This document shows positions 11,836 to 23,600 of a DNA stretch of 64,000 nt, one piece after another; positions within the stretch are counted from its first letter, which is position 1, and every line of letters begins with the position of its first letter. Source of the DNA: Moniliophthora roreri (lineage: Eukaryota; Basidiomycota; Agaricomycetes; Agaricales; Marasmiaceae). The position numbers were made by a program, and so were the translations under genes. The stretch lies in NCBI GenBank assembly GCA_001466705.2, contig LATX02000174.1, forward strand, positions 1 through 64,000, read 5' to 3'. Under the pieces are notes generated by a model. The model was not told the origin of the DNA, ran no database searches, and saw nothing but the letters and a program-made list of their open reading frames with translations.

Positions 11836-13547
11836 GCACAAAATGGCAAGTCGGCATGACCAAGGAATAACACCCAACACTTGTGAACACCCCCATATAC
11901 CTAGGGACCCCCGGTTATGGGGGTTATGGCCAAGGCAGGGGGGTGGTTATGTCACCCATGATTCGTCATGACTCTCCACCAACTGGTTTTGCAGTCGGTG
12001 ATTTGATGTGACTGGTAAATGGGGCTCTTCACAGGTTAGCAGACAATCATAACCAGTTATGGTAGGTTTTGATGAGTAATGGTGGTTATGGGTGGTTTGC
12101 GTGGTTATGCTAAGTTAGCACAGTTATCACTAATTAGTGGTGCTATAACCCCCATTACCCCCCATTACCAGTTATCAGTGGTATGAACAGTCAACAGTGG
12201 ATACACACTGCCAGCATATTAGCTGTTGCTCAAATATCAGGCTTGCAAATTGAATTCAAAAGAAGTATATTGGAATCTATCTCGATACATTCAAATGAGA
12301 AATATGGTCACTATGTAAACCCAGTCCAATCACCCAACAGAGGCAGAACCTTGAGAGGTGGAAAATCAGTTGACAGTACATGAATGACAACATATGATGC
12401 TTACCCCTAACCGCTGGCAAGTCTTTGAGCAGGGCCTTGAAAGACTTCATGATTCCCACTTCATAACCATGGTCTGATCTAGAAGGATGGTATCAATACT
12501 AATATAATAAATGAAAACATAACCTCATACCATTTACAAAGTCTTGTGGGCATACGGGACAGCTGGACTCAATAGAGCAAAGTATCAAAGTATTTCAGCA
12601 TCTGTATGCACATATATGAACACATGATGAGGCTTACCATGTCATTGATTCAGTGCAGGATGTTTGGGAGTCTTCGGAAGTCAACAGTTCAATAAGGTGA
12701 TTAACACTGAGGAAACCAGATGTTGGTGGTTAGTAAGGGCTCATATGACAATCACTGGGAACAACGCACCAATAATGACCAGACCTTGTACTAAGAATGC
12801 AAAAAAGTATTCCTGTCCAAGGATCAAGATTCAGGATTAGTGACAAAGTCAACATGACGACATATTGAGTTTGATACTCACATTAGATCACAACAGGGGT
12901 AGACAACGTAAATGGAATGATGACAGCGATAACAAGGGAACGACAGCAATGAGGGTAGACGGCAACGGTGATGAGGGTAGATGATGATGGCAATGAGAGT
13001 AGATGATGATGACAATGAGAGTAGGCAACAGCAACAGCAGATCTATAGTTGTGAGGGTAGACAATGGCAAGGACAGGAAGGATGGTGGTGGTATGAAGGA
13101 AAGAAAGAATCCACAGAGTTTGAAAACTGTTGAAAAAATAAACAAATGATTGTGGGGGTCTTCACTCACATGAGAATGCCAATTGACAAACATCATTTCT
13201 TAGTCATACTTAATGACAACAGTTTCCTCCCAAAATTCCTACACAGAACCCCATGTAACTTGTGTTGAACCCAGTAAACACATGTGAACCCCTGAAAACA
13301 GCTCCGGCACTAAAAACCCAAAATATCTCCCACAACCACCCTTAACTGGTAATGGCAGGTAAAGAGGTGGTCACGAGGGGGTTATATCCTACACAAAACT
13401 GGTCAGTACGATTCTCATGGTTGTTACAGCCTCTATTACTGATCAAGTCGAGTTTCATTAGGGATATGTCTACCTATTACCAGGCACTGGTGGGTTTCAG
13501 GCGTTTTAGCCACCCATAACCCGTCAGTGCCTTTTGACATTTTGTGC
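11836..13547. mobile_element. Insertion with GCACAAAATG terminal inverted repeats
   Basis: GCACAAAATGGCAAGTCGGC at the left is matched inverted by a right end whose reverse complement begins GCACAAAATGTCAAAAGGCA. The repeats are imperfect over about 30 bp. The element separates two parts of the F-box relic. Inside are GGTTATGGG-rich stretches near both ends and a simple-repeat patch, but no transposase. I could not find a convincing target-site duplication, so the exact borders are provisional. Confidence 0.5.
12900..13090. repeat. Imperfect GATGAGGGTAGA-type minisatellite
   Basis: A run of degenerate units such as gatgagggtagat, gatgatggcaatgagagtag and gatgatgacaatgagagtag. The open frame on the opposite strand (L/S/P-rich) is a by-product of the repeat and is not called as a gene. 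Confidence 0.6.
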
Positions 13548-15292
13548 GATACCATGCTGGAAATGAATCAAACATCACGTTGACACAATGTCTAGCCCCC
13601 CCATCTCATCCAGCTTCATTCATTGGTATTGCAGGAACTGTCAATGCTTTGCAACATAGGCGAAATCCCTCCCTTTCCTTGGCATCAAATAACACATCTC
13701 GAGGTCTACAAACTCACTCGTGCTTATATCGTCGAAGTCCTCTGCCAATGCTCTCGTCTAGAGATTTTTGTTGTTCTATATGATGACGGTTTCACAGATG
13801 GGAAGGCACTAGATCTGAACATCAATATTGAACTCTATTCACCTCAAAATTCTCTGGTGACTTTGCATTCCAGCTTCTAACAGCGAATATTGTGACATGT
13901 GCTATCGTCATCTCAGCATACTACTTTTTCTCCCTGAGCTACAAAATCTGAAGATTCCAATCAGCCTATTGTTACGTTTGGATACAACTTTAATCAAGGA
14001 TCTTATCAAGCGTTCACAGTGCCAACTATATTCCTTTGAGATAACCATTGAAAACTGTATGAATGTCACTGTCGAATGTTTACTCCACCTTGTCACCTCA
14101 CTGTACCAGTTTGGTGCTCTGGGGACAAGTTCACACTATATCTTTTTGAATTGATGGAATTGTGGCAACTCATTTCTGAGCTTGTGCATCTCAGTGTCCT
14201 CTTCTTTAAGCACCATATAAATGAGTTGTACCCACCACTTGGTGCAATTCTTGATGCTGGGAAAGCATTGCCAAATCTATGCTCACTGCATGTCAAGACG
14301 TGCAAGGAGGCTATAGATGGAGATTGGGGATTTGGATTCTTACTTTTTTTGTCTGGGATCTCCTTATGAATTAACGCGACACCAATTGCTGAACTCAAGA
14401 TGCATCTTTCTTACTTTGGTTCATTTTGACCAGCAACCCTTTCTGCTATCAGACACTCCTTGAATGGTGTTTTCTGTGTTGAGTCTCACAAGCCGGATTC
14501 ATTTCTGAAGGTAAACATCTTTTCTTTGTTTTATATTGGGCTTATCCAACTCACTATCATACCAGAACATCATTATTGTCAGCAATACCTTGGAAATTGC
14601 TTGAAAATTTCCCAAATCTGACTTTAGATAAGATTCAGGTTAGTCCTTTTTACTTTATGATTACTTGGGCACCACATCTAATGCTACATGGTCTGCAAGA
14701 ATAACTACCTTGACTGGACTGTCTCTGAGATTGCAGAAACAAGAGGGTATTGATTGCTACCGAGATAATGAATTTCGTTTCAAAGAGAGGGCTGAGCAAT
14801 TGTTGAAGCTTGTTCAGATGCATTATATCGTAAACTGCTAGTAGTCATCCCACTTTAAAAGTTCCTGCAGATTCTCTTAATACACTCAATAGCTTACACA
14901 ATTTGATGATAGTTACAGTATTCATCCATGGGATGTCAAGACTTGATATGCAGAACATGATTACACTGGTCCACAATGAACTTGAGTCTTCCTTGACCCC
15001 TACATATATGAGCAACATCTACCTATTCTTTCCCTGCAGTGCTTCATGATTCCCTCAACATGCGTCTCTCGAAACACATGTTTTGAAGGTCTATGAATAG
15101 ACATGTCATGATTCCCTAAGTATTAGTCGCCCTAATGCCATTGCAATGGCTGGAGTCAATGATTTCATTTAGGTTGATTTATTTATGACAAGTCATTGAA
15201 CAAGGATAATGGGGAAAATAAAGATAATACCCTTCATGAGGTGATCTCAACAGACTTGAAGAAAGGCTACACAGTGTCAATCAGAGGACTGA

Positions 15293-16408
15293 TAATTTGT
15301 CTAAGAATAAGACTAGTGGAAAGCTACCCAAAAGATAACCTCCAAAAAGTCTAACTCAGTTTGTTGTGCAAGTGTGGATCGACATAATCAGAGTTACCAC
15401 ACTTAGAATGCCAACAAAACCCTTAGCTAGGTTGATTCTCTCTCTTATGGAAGCAATCTACTTCAAAGTGTTCACCTCCAGAGGAGTATATATGGGTTTT
15501 GAAAAAGAGTTTATATCCAAACACACAAACACACACACAAGAACACAGTGCACAAAGCACAAAACACAAGAGCTACAGTCCCATACAAAGACTCAATAGC
15601 CAATATAGTCTGACCCTATGGAGTTCAAGACTTCTTCAAGATAACTACAGCACACAGTGTACTGGAAAAGGTCCTAGACCAATTTCTACAAAGAGTTCAG
15701 CACAGGCACACCCCTTGCTAATACTCTAAGTGTGTCACAACCTGATACACATACAGGCCACACTCCAAGTGCCCAAGGCTCCTTGGTGTAAAGTTTCTCT
15801 TAGAAAAGCATGACAACACACTCAAGATGTTACTCTTATCTCTTACGACACAAGTTCGTTATCAGATGTCTATCTCTCTGAAGTCACTCAGAACCAATCT
15901 CCAGGGCCTGAAGTGAGGAAGCAAAACTGGAATGGCACACAAATTTATACACCAAACAAACTCTTCATGTATNTTTCTGTTCCAAGTCGTCTTTCTGTTT
16001 TGACGTCTCCTCTAAGTACCTCTGTACTGTTTGACTGCAGATTGCACTTTGCAGATATCATAGAAAGGTAAAGTAGAAATTAAAATCCTCTTGATAGCAC
16101 TTTGAGAGCTTGGTTAACTAGCCAATGTGTTCATTGGGCCATAGTTAGGTTCTCTACAGGTTTTGGGAGTGATCTGTTTTAGATCTGATACATAGATAAG
16201 TCAGGAAGTACAGCTTCGACACCTCTGTATAGTGTATCATATAGCTCTTCATACTTTCCAAGGTACCATAGCTTCTCTAAGGCAATGACTAGCAGAGTGG
16301 GCTCACTCTAGTCCTTATTACCCATTATCTGGTGTCATATTAAAGTGTTCCAATTCAAAAGTAGTGTAAAATGAATAAAAGTGGGTCTTTTCTAGGTTAG
16401 ACATATTA
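15293..16408 (+). repeat. 1.67 kb repeat family, copy A (internal gap)
   Basis: Starts TAATTTGTCTAAG and ends GGTTAGACATATTA. Compared with copy B (19096-20768, inverted) it lacks about 0.65 kb exactly where the single n stands at 15973, so the missing part is probably an assembly gap. Ends TAATTTGTC and, inverted, TAATATGTC form 9 bp inverted termini. No coding capacity is visible. Confidence 0.75.
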
Positions 16409-16534
16409 CTGACTTGGGGTGTGTACAAGTTCTTCAGTGCAAACTAACAGTAAGACAGAGTCCAGAAGTTGCTAGGTTATCAGTTGAAATATGTAAAAAG
16501 AAAAGAGCACCAACCCCAGTGCAAAGCCTCAATC

Positions 16535-17516
16535 CCAACGAGATGTTACTGGACACTATCAGACAGTATCAGATGTTATCAGACAAATCCATGAAAATCT
16601 GACACACACCTGACATTTTCTGATGTCCATCCAATCAACATAGCTTGATGACTTCTTTCCAGGTCTCCAACTTGAAGTGTAACCACATGGCTTGAGATGG
16701 ACTTAGAAAAACTTGTGCCTTGCAGTCTGTGCACAATTCAGCTCAAATTCCCCTATGCTCTAGATTTCCCCACGCTCACTTCTTTCTTCTTAACCACCAC
16801 CATCCCTACTTCTCAATGGCTCCCACTCACTCCTTCTCCCCATCTGTATGGCTCTTTCAGCGTCTCAAGGTGAAATTCCATGGTTCAAGATATGATGAGT
16901 ACTGATGTGGTCCAGCAGTGGAATATGGTACAGGCGAGGTATGTGTGCTAATTACTTATTGTTTTTGTGAAACTAAGGATAGTTTGACACATCAGGCACC
17001 TTGGAGAAGACTCAGACAATGGCACCAAACCACTTTCAACATATGGCTAATAGTAAATCTCGTGAGTTGACTCCAGAACCCTATTATCCTTATGCTAAAC
17101 ATTCTACATGTTGCAGCTAGCCATATCGTTAGAGTAACACTCCTTGCTTCAGTCAGAGCAGAGGGTTGTTGAAGCTAGGCAGAGGGTTTGGAGTTGGGGC
17201 AGAGGGTATTGGCCACTCTTGAGGGCAAAGTGGGAGTCTAGGACTCAGAGACAAGATCTTTTGGTACATAAGTTGTACTCAGTAGCACCGTTAATGTATT
17301 CTAGTACCTCAGCAATATACCTAATTATCAGACACGATTAGACAAAAACTGATGCCTAATAGAGCCTGTCAGTTGCTACCTGTGACATGTCCGATAATGT
17401 CAGATAATGTCTGAAAAAGTGCATGTTAAGGACACTATCGGACATTATTAGACGTTATCAGACAAGGTTGGGTATCATCAGATAATGTCTGATAGCATCC
17501 AGTAGAACCTCACTGG
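16535..17516. mobile_element. Non-autonomous DNA transposon with target-site duplication, 0.98 kb
   Basis: Left end CCAACGAGATGTTACTGG and the inverted right end CCAGTGAGGTTCTACTGG continue into matching CTATCAGACAKTATCWGATG, giving about 40 bp inverted repeats. The flanks both read GCCTCAATC (16526-16534 and 17517-17525), a 9 bp target-site duplication; alignment slippage allows 7-10. That fits MULE (9) or hAT (8) families. The ends are packed with TCAGAYANTATC-like subterminal motifs. No transposase inside. Confidence 0.8.
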
Positions 17517-17526
17517 GCCTCAATCC

Positions 17527-19095
17527 ACAGGCAATATGCAGATTTCCACATTCCTGCATGGTGAGCCACATGATAATGTGAACTGGAGAAACATTATGTG
17601 TTGGCTTTTTGAAGGACTTTGTGCCTCAGAATGTATGTGTGTGTGGGTGTAAGTTTGTTATTCTAGTACTATATGAGTGAACAGAATGGTGAGAATACTA
17701 CAAAGTCATTAAGGTGACCTCAGGAACAGGCTGGCAGAGGACCCAAAGGCACAAAAAAAGTTCAGATCTAAGTTTAATGCCAGATTATGCTTCAGATGGG
17801 GAAGAAGTAAGACTCTGAATGTGGAGAAAGACAAAAAGGTCACAGTGTGACTGTTGGGGCCCTCACCAAACAAAATGAGCTAAGATGAGCCATGTGTAAA
17901 CTCAGACGGGCTGAAGGAGGCTAAGTGGTGAGATATGAGCAAGTGTGACAGAGGAAAGCAGAAGGCAGAGGGCATGTGAATGACCTGAGGAAACAATCGA
18001 TGGGAGCATGGAGGCAAAGAGGAAGGATCAAGGATCAAGGATCAAAGTAGCATTGAGAAGAGGCAACAATGATGAGAACAGTCAAGGGAGGGGTGACAAG
18101 AAGCCCAGTTGTAGGTCAAAGACTGTGACTCTTGGCTTGGGAATGAGGAAGTGTCAAGATGAGATGTAGTAGCATGTAATGCCCCGTGAAAATGTAGCAA
18201 TACATGAAAAATTGAAGTTACAGGAAGTAAAAAGGAGAGAACATGACACTCACCTGAATCCCTCTTGATATGAGGTGGTTCCATGTGTTGTTTGCATTAA
18301 GGGAGTGCTGAGAGTGTAGGTAGATGATAGAGGTCAATAATGAAATCAATCTGAGTTGAAAAGAAGCTTTTGAGAAGCTGAGCACTTGAGGCATGCTTAC
18401 CATGGTACTGGGCACATTTTTTCTCAGGACCACTTGTAAGTCACCTTAAGTAACATTTGTCTTTTTCTCACTTCACCATACTGTCTTTTTACTCTCTTCA
18501 GACCCTCTAGAAGCACTTCGGGCTTGCCAGAAAGACAAATCTGTGCTGTAAGAAAGACAAACCTGTTCTGGAACCTGTTCTGGAGGAGGAGGCTTTGGTC
18601 TTCAGCATCCCTTGTCTTTTCTTACCCCCCATTTTCCTTTCACTGCACTTTTTTGGTGAGCAATAGCTATTGTATTTGTTGTCAAGCTCATTCAAAGATA
18701 TTTTTCTCTGGACAGGCTCTTCAATTATTAGTCATTGGGCAAGGGAGATGATTTGAAAGATTAGTGTTGGAAAACAGTATGTGCTCTTTGTATCTCTCTG
18801 CACCTGTGTGACTGACTCTAGCCACCTTCTGGTAGTGCCATGTTGATAGAAACAACAGAAACATTACTCTTTCTCTTCTCCCAGCTGTACACACCACTTG
18901 TTGACCTAAAATTGACAACATTGGATAATACTATCACTGCAGCTGGATTTTTCAGGTACATGACTATTGCTATGTCACCATGCTAGTGTGAACTGACTCA
19001 AGACCCTCCAGATGTCTTCACTTTAACTATCCTTATTGTACCATATCCTAGAGTGTAGCTGGAATCTATTGTTTTTCATTTCTTCTATGGCACGC
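17527..19095. other. Interval between repeat copies A and B, no recognised gene
   Basis: Only short, unrecognised open frames on both strands, such as a minus-strand frame over 18042-18433. CpG is rare. Treated as decayed repeat DNA. Confidence 0.4.
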
Positions 19096-20768
19096 TAATA
19101 TGTTGAACCTAGAAAAGACCCACTTTTATTCATTCTACACTACTTTTGAATTGGAACACTTTAATATGACACAAGAATATAGGTAATAAGGACTAGAGTG
19201 AGCCCAGTCTGCTAGTCATTGCCTTAGAGAAGCTATAGTATCTTGGAAAGTACAAAGAGCTATATGATACACTATACAGAGGTGTTGAAGCTGTACTTTC
19301 TGACTTATCTATGTATCAGATCCAAAATGGATCACTCCTGAAACCTGTAGAGAACCTAACTATGGCCCAATGAATGCATTGGCTAGTTAACCAAGCTCTC
19401 AACAGAGATACTTAGAGAAGACATCAAAACAGAAAGACGACTTAGAACAGGAACAATCACAGAACAATCCTCCTTCAAAGTCAATATATGGATCAAAGTC
19501 AAAGCAGGCGATCTCTTAATAAAGAGTGCACTGGTGGCTAAACAAGACAAGATAAACTAACTAGGTACAAAGTCATCTCGGAAAGAAGGAAATCACTTCT
19601 GAAGGACATCTACTACCTACAGACAGAAACAGTGAGACATACAAAGAATATCTAATGCATAAGAAGTTCTAAATAAGACCGAGCATGCATTGTCAAAGGA
19701 GATAGGAACAGTAACAGTGTGTTCTGACCTTGGAAACTTGGCATCTAGGCTTCTGCTAATGTGCAGATACTAGAAAGGGAAATGCTGTAAAGAGACAGAA
19801 CAGATAGACCCATCTGCTCATAGATACCTGAATTAGAAAAGAAAAAATACAAATTATAGAGTCCAGAATGCCTGGAGACATAGATACCCGTGCAGATATG
19901 GTCAGATACTCTAGTGGCCAGACTCTGTGACATCCAAATATTCCCTCTTTTAGTATCTCAGTCACTCATTTATCATTTCCTGAATTATCAGACATTATTT
20001 ATATTTTTCTGTAGATATATTCCTTGGACCATATATAAGGACAGCTAGATATTCATATATATGCAAGTAATTCTGCCCCCTCTGATTGTAAATACATGAA
20101 GAGTTTGTTTGGTGTATAAATTTGTGTGCCATTCCAGTTTTGCTTCCTCACTTCAGGCCCTGGAGATTGGTCCTGAGTGACTCCAGAGAGATAGAATCTG
20201 ATAAACGAACTTGCATCATAAGGGATAAGAGTAACATCTTGAGTGCGTTATAGCACTTTTCTAAGAGACACTTTACACCAAGAAGGAACCTTGGGCACTT
20301 GGAGTGTGGCCTGTGTTGGGTATCAGGTTGTGACACACTTAGAGTATTAGCAAGGGGTGTGCCTGTGCCAAGCTCTTTGTAGAAATTGGTCTAGAACCTT
20401 TTCCAGTACACTGTGTACTGTAGTTGTCTTAAAGAAGTCTTGAACTCTGTAGGGTCAGACTATATCGACTATTGAGTCTTTGTATGGGACTGTAGCTCTT
20501 GTGTTTGTGCTCTGTGCACCATGTTCTTTGTGGTTTGTGTGTGTGTTTGTGATATAAACCCTTTTAAAACCATATATACTCCTCTGGAGGTGAACAACTT
20601 GAAGTAGATTACTTCAATAAGAGAGAATCAACCTAGCTAAGAGTTTTTTTGGCATTCTAAGTGCGGCAACTCTGATCACGCTGATCCACACTTGCACAAC
20701 AACCTGAGTTAGACTTTTGGAGGTTATCTTTTGGGTAGTTTTCCACTAGTCTTATCTTAGACAAATTA
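19096..20768 (-). repeat. 1.67 kb repeat family, copy B (complete)
   Basis: This is the only copy seen end to end. On the plus strand it runs from TAATATGTTGAACCTAG to CTTAGACAAATTA, the inverse of copies A, C and D. Flanking TA could be a 2 bp target duplication. Alternatively TGTT..GACA could be LTR termini with TA-rich flanks. It contains a TATA-like string and long purine/pyrimidine runs but no open frame above about 70 codons. It abuts the tyrosine recombinase relic. Confidence 0.75.
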
Positions 20769-20914
20769 GTGCAAGGCCTAACATTAAGGTTTACTCCCAT
20801 AATAGCTTCTGCTGTGTCAGTTGGTATCATGGCTTACAGAGAAGATGAAAGCAAGCTGGCTTGATTTGAAACACTATTCCCTCTCCTGTATGCTCTCTTT
20901 CATCAACTCTAGCT

Positions 20915-22809
20915 ATGGCTGCTCAGAGTAAACTCACAAGGAATCAGTTCAGCCAAACCTCTAACAAATCCACTGGTGCTGCTCTGAATACATCTGATGT
21001 GCTCAATATGGTGACAGAAGCCTTTGTCAGCCTTCACCAAGTCATTTCTGGATACGGTCAAGAAGGTGAAGGGCTGAATGAGATAGCTGAGGACAATCTG
21101 AATGGTGAACAAGAGGCACACTCTGTACCTCTCACTAATACCGACACTGACACTGAGGCAAAGGGCTGTGCAACTAACAGTGCAGCATTGTCTGAGCTTC
21201 TGGCCACCCAACTCACAATAGCAACTGACTGTGACAGTGATGCTGTCATGGCTGACAGTACAGCTAGCGGTTCAATGCCTGATGCACTGAATCTCAGAGG
21301 CATCAAGGAGGCATCAAAAGGCATCAGTGATAACATGCTAGGGAATTATCAGAGGTAAGTCCATTCAGGTGTTGTGCTTGGTTTGGAATGTTTACATTGT
21401 GCTAGCTTAATCAGACAGTGCAAGATGTGGCTTAAAGACCACAAGTTAATTGGGCCAGATGAAACATTCTTCAGAGCAAACCCCCACAAAGACTCACTAG
21501 ACATGATTTCAGCATGGACTTGTAAGTGCTTCGCTTACTTCTGCCTTTGATCATTTCTGATTTTCACATCTATACAGGTGTGATTCAATCAAACTAGACA
21601 GCACAATCAGACCTGAGACCAAAGTGTGCAAGACATACAGCCATGCACAGAAGATGCGAGCTGCTGCCACATTCACATTTGGACAATTATGTGAGCTTGG
21701 AAACATGCCATGGCATCAAAGTGAAATAACTGGAATGTGAAAGGGCAATCTCTCTGTCTCACAGCAGGTTTCACTTTATATGGTTAGTTTACATCACTAA
21801 AAGCTCATATATACTGGTTCACATTGATATTTACAATACATTGTAGGTTAAAAGTGGTGAACAGGCTACTAGTGCTCATGCAATTACCCCAGTGAGTCAT
21901 TCTAGACCAAAGTTTCATGTATCACCCTCATCTCCAGGACCCTGGACAGGAAATTATCGGCAAAATGTATGATTTCAACACTCAATCAGAGAACTGGAAC
22001 CCTGTCCCACCTGACACCCTTCTCAAGGATGCTGCTCACAAGCAGAGTTGTCCTGGCCTGCAATTTCGCTGCTTGCTCCACCTTGCATATACTGTCACAC
22101 TTGCATGTCTCTTGCGAATAGACAAAGTGCTAAACATCAAGTTCAGTAATATTGAGATCATGCAACATAATAATAGCAAGGTACACATGATAGTGACACT
22201 TCCATATCAAAAGACAAGTCAGTTTGGTGGTATGTGGCTCATTAACTATCCTTGGTCACTATGAAACTTATAGACAATTTTCAGAAATCAAACCTTTCAT
22301 CCTACATCTACTTCCTGAAGAAATGAAGCACCTTTGCCCTGTCCATGCATATGCAGAATGGATTGATGCTCTCAAAGAGGAGAACAGGTATGTGTTTCAG
22401 AAAATAAAGGCTGGAGATCACATTGGCAGTGAAGACCAGCTGATAGTAAGTAAATGCTGCCTTCTTAAGATGACTTGCTTGCTTATCCACCTTTCAGACA
22501 TCTCAGCAATTCCTTGAAGGCTTCCAATGGAATCTTATTGACATTGACATCGACCCCACACCCTATAGTACCCATTCTTTCTGTTGTGGTGGCTGTCAGT
22601 GGCTTGCAACAGATCTTCGATGGCAATTTGTGAGAATTTGCCAGTGGGGAGGGTGGAGTACCAATTTTGACCACTTGACTATTGTCAAGTATATTGTCTC
22701 CTGGAATGATGACCCAGTATGCCCTCAAGAGTCTTTCTTTGACTTGAGCTGGGAAGCTGAGGTGAAATGTTATGCATATGGTCACTCTTGTCTTTGCTTT
22801 GGTTGTTAA
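20915..22809 (+). pseudogene. Tyrosine recombinase (Crypton-related, basidiomycete DNA breaking-rejoining family), decayed
   Basis: Exon 1 runs from the ATG at 20915 to a GTAAGT donor at 21354. Later segments follow the agaric recombinase family in order: IGPDETFFRANPHKD, KVCKTYSHAQKMRAAATF, GEQATSAHAITP, CLLRIDKVLNIKFSNIE (first catalytic Arg), LPYQKTSQFG, EEMKHLCPVHAYAEW, DIDPTPYSTHSFCCGGCQ, ICQWGGWSTNFDHLTIVKY (catalytic Tyr) and SWNDDP, ending in a Cys-rich tail. In the HxxR motif the expected Arg is Cys (HSFC), so activity should be lost, and there are in-frame stops and shifts. Such enzymes move elements by strand exchange through a 3' phosphotyrosine. It lies directly after repeat copy B and before the nuclease gene. 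Confidence 0.85.
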
Positions 22810-23600
22810 TAGCCTAGATAGATACTTTTGTGATTAAGATCTATAAATTATCTATAATTTAGTACTGTTCATGTCTTTTTCTAAGTACATAAGAATCATG
22901 TACTGAGAGACGAGCATCAGGTCTAGAGTGCATGTGGCTGTTCATTGACTCAGACCTTCATCTTCACACTATTACAAGTGGTGAGTGCTCTAATATTAAC
23001 ACTTGTTACTAAGGCCAACAACATCTCTTGGGTGTCTCTTTCACATGCTTTACTTGTTAAGCACCAATATTACTAGAGGGGAAGATATAGAACTAGTAGT
23101 TGGAACATTATCTTTTGGTACATGTGCTCAGTTTGCACTTGAATCAATGTATAATTGGCTATTTTCACAGATTTTTAGAACATTCATGGTTATTTAGAGT
23201 AGAAGCTTCTCTTGTTGCTGTGAGCTGTGGAATCATATTGCTCATTTAGATGCATGTTCAGTATATCTCATCTTTCTAAATGTCTGACTTGTTCTACAGC
23301 TCAGCTGCTCATAGTACCATAAAAACCAAACAGCCACAATCTCTCAAATTCTTGACCATGATTCTTTCATACATTGGTCCTATCCATTCTTCATCTCATT
23401 CCAGATCAGATCGTAAAGTCTCTTAGTGAAATTTGGCTTTCCCAAGATGACCTGTTTACAACACAGATGCAGAATGTACCTATTTTGAACTCCCAATATA
23501 TGAATTTCATCTACACCTTGTGACTACATTTTCTGTGTGACATGAGACATTACTGACTACCATCTTTACTCTTACAACTATGGGCTTAACAGGCCTGTGG
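22810..23600. other. Gap between recombinase and nuclease relics
   Basis: AT-rich, with several stops in all frames and no recognised family. It may hold UTRs of the two neighbouring relics. Confidence 0.35.

Larger units (their letters stand above)
11082..15060 (+). pseudogene. F-box / leucine-rich-repeat protein relic, interrupted by an insertion
   Basis: The F-box core appears as CDRLPVEILTRNF near 11300-11335, followed by a stop, then LRR-like segments: GLHPLSIRCWRNVI, LPLFTVLTEHIERWCSLRID and LQNLELPLHK up to about 11835. LRR-like text resumes after 13600 (LEVYKLTRAYIVEVLCQCS, LPELQNLKIPISLLLRLD, ALPNLCSLHV). F-box proteins are SCF ubiquitin-ligase adaptors and are greatly expanded in Agaricomycetes. 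The frame shifts repeatedly, carries stops, and is split by the 1.7 kb element at 11836-13547. The 3' limit is uncertain. Confidence 0.6.

Noticed and set aside
20820..20833. TTGGTATCATGGC, like a tRNA-Met primer binding site after an LTR (repeat copy B)
   Set aside because: It lies about 50 bases beyond the repeat end, and copies A and C have nothing similar next to theirs.
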